Part shown: positions 63,622 to 64,000 of the stretch, piece after piece | Layout of the letters: the number at the start of each line of letters is the position of its first letter | Position numbering within the stretch: position 1 is the stretch's first letter | NCBI RefSeq assembly: GCF_010448835.1 | Contig: NZ_CP048409.1 | Span: 4,629,501 to 4,693,500, forward strand | Length of the DNA: 64,000 nucleotides | Direction: 5' to 3' | Source: Draconibacterium halophilum | GTDB taxonomy: Bacteria > Bacteroidota > Bacteroidia > Bacteroidales > Prolixibacteraceae | Notes under the pieces: generated by a model | Databases searched by the model: none | What the model saw: the letters and a program-made list of their open reading frames with translations, nothing else | What the model was told of the DNA's origin: nothing | Position numbers and translations under genes: made by a program

Positions 63622-64000
63622 ATGAAGATCAAATTATTATTTGTAGCATTCGTTTTTCTTGCGCAGCAAGGAATCGCTCAGGAATGGACGGTTCCTGAAG
63701 ATCAGAAGAATATTGAGAACCCGTTGGAATATAATCTGGAAAACGTATCGAAAGGGAAGGATCTTTACGTATTAAACTGTAAATCGTGTCATGGCGATGT
63801 TGGAAAAAACAATGGATTACCACTGGTTCCTCCCCCACCCGATTTTACAAGCAACGTATTGCAAGCCAATACCGATGGCGAATTATTTTATAAAATTACA
63901 CACGGACGTGGTGGTATGCCGCAATTTGAAACTACCATTTCGGAAGACGATCGCTGGCGTTTGGTGAATTATATCCGCAACTACAGTCCTGATACCGAGC
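63622..64000 (+). CDS. cytochrome c, N-terminal part (cut by window end)
   Basis: 126 residues seen. Signal peptide with cleavage after GIAQ, then a class I cytochrome c fold: haem motif CKSCH, GRGGMPQFETTISEDD with the candidate axial Met, and a final helix WRLVNYIRNYSPD. It is co-directional with the FeS and NrfD genes and may pass electrons to the CuA/haem c subunit of the caa3 oxidase encoded just opposite. Confidence 0.92.
   Translation, partial: MKIKLLFVAFVFLAQQGIAQEWTVPEDQKNIENPLEYNLENVSKGKDLYVLNCKSCHGDVGKNNGLPLVPPPPDFTSNVLQANTDGELFYKITHGRGGMPQFETTISEDDRWRLVNYIRNYSPDTE

Noticed and set aside
1..64000. Prophage, tRNA or rRNA genes
   Set aside because: No phage structural genes, integrase, or recognisable tRNA/rRNA sequences were seen on either strand.

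Overview
The window reads as chromosomal DNA of a marine or sediment-type Bacteroidota, most likely of the Marinilabiliales/Prolixibacteraceae type; the genus cannot be named from sequence alone. Reasons: Bacteroidota promoters (TAnnTTTG at -7, sometimes with TTG 19 nt upstream), almost no Shine-Dalgarno sequences, the N-succinylornithine-type carbamoyltransferase (argF'), a YS-type (A2) caa3 oxidase, spondin-domain lipoproteins, DUF4494, LpxL-like tandem genes and many TGTCATTTCGA-type intergenic palindromes.

Layout. 0-5 kb: end of a secreted protein gene, then carB and carA on the minus strand, divergent from argR. 5-17 kb: a long plus-strand arginine/proline/histidine block: argR, a GNAT acyltransferase, argG, argC, argD, proC, proB, proA, argF', a RelE/ParE-type toxin-antitoxin pair, hisA (frameshifted), hisF, hisIE. 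argR and carA carry matching ARG boxes just downstream of their -7 elements. 17-21 kb: two hypothetical genes, then an ammonium module (porin, PII, Amt). 21-25 kb: an ArnT-like glycosyltransferase and two convergent paralogues of an unrecognised membrane family. 25-33 kb: argH, gltB, gltD, so nitrogen assimilation and arginine synthesis dominate the first half. No argB or argE is present here.

32.8-37.7 kb is accessory: a possible structured RNA, a quinone-oxidoreductase/HxlR regulator pair, and a group II intron whose upstream exon is a truncated LTA-synthase-like gene and whose downstream flank is unrelated. 37.7-49 kb: dgkA, two LpxL-family acyltransferases, GDPD, methyltransferase, esterase, a ChaN-like protein, a PAS-LuxR regulator, nadD, gmk, a decayed four-helix-bundle gene, yicC, mnmA. 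49-53.5 kb: an OmpR-family two-component system and a duplicated spondin lipoprotein which share an 11-bp-spaced TGTGA direct repeat at the same distance from the -7 element, suggesting one regulon. 53.5-60.7 kb: a broken lipocalin-like gene, a DEAD helicase and a caa3 oxidase operon (Sco, CoxA, III, IV, II, CtaB). 60.7-64 kb: a divergent iron-sulfur/NrfD/cytochrome c module cut by the window end.

Several genes (hisA, one membrane paralogue, Sco, probably the lipocalin-like gene) are broken by single-base changes in homopolymers. That pattern is as compatible with consensus sequencing errors as with real decay and should be kept in mind when reading the pseudogene calls.
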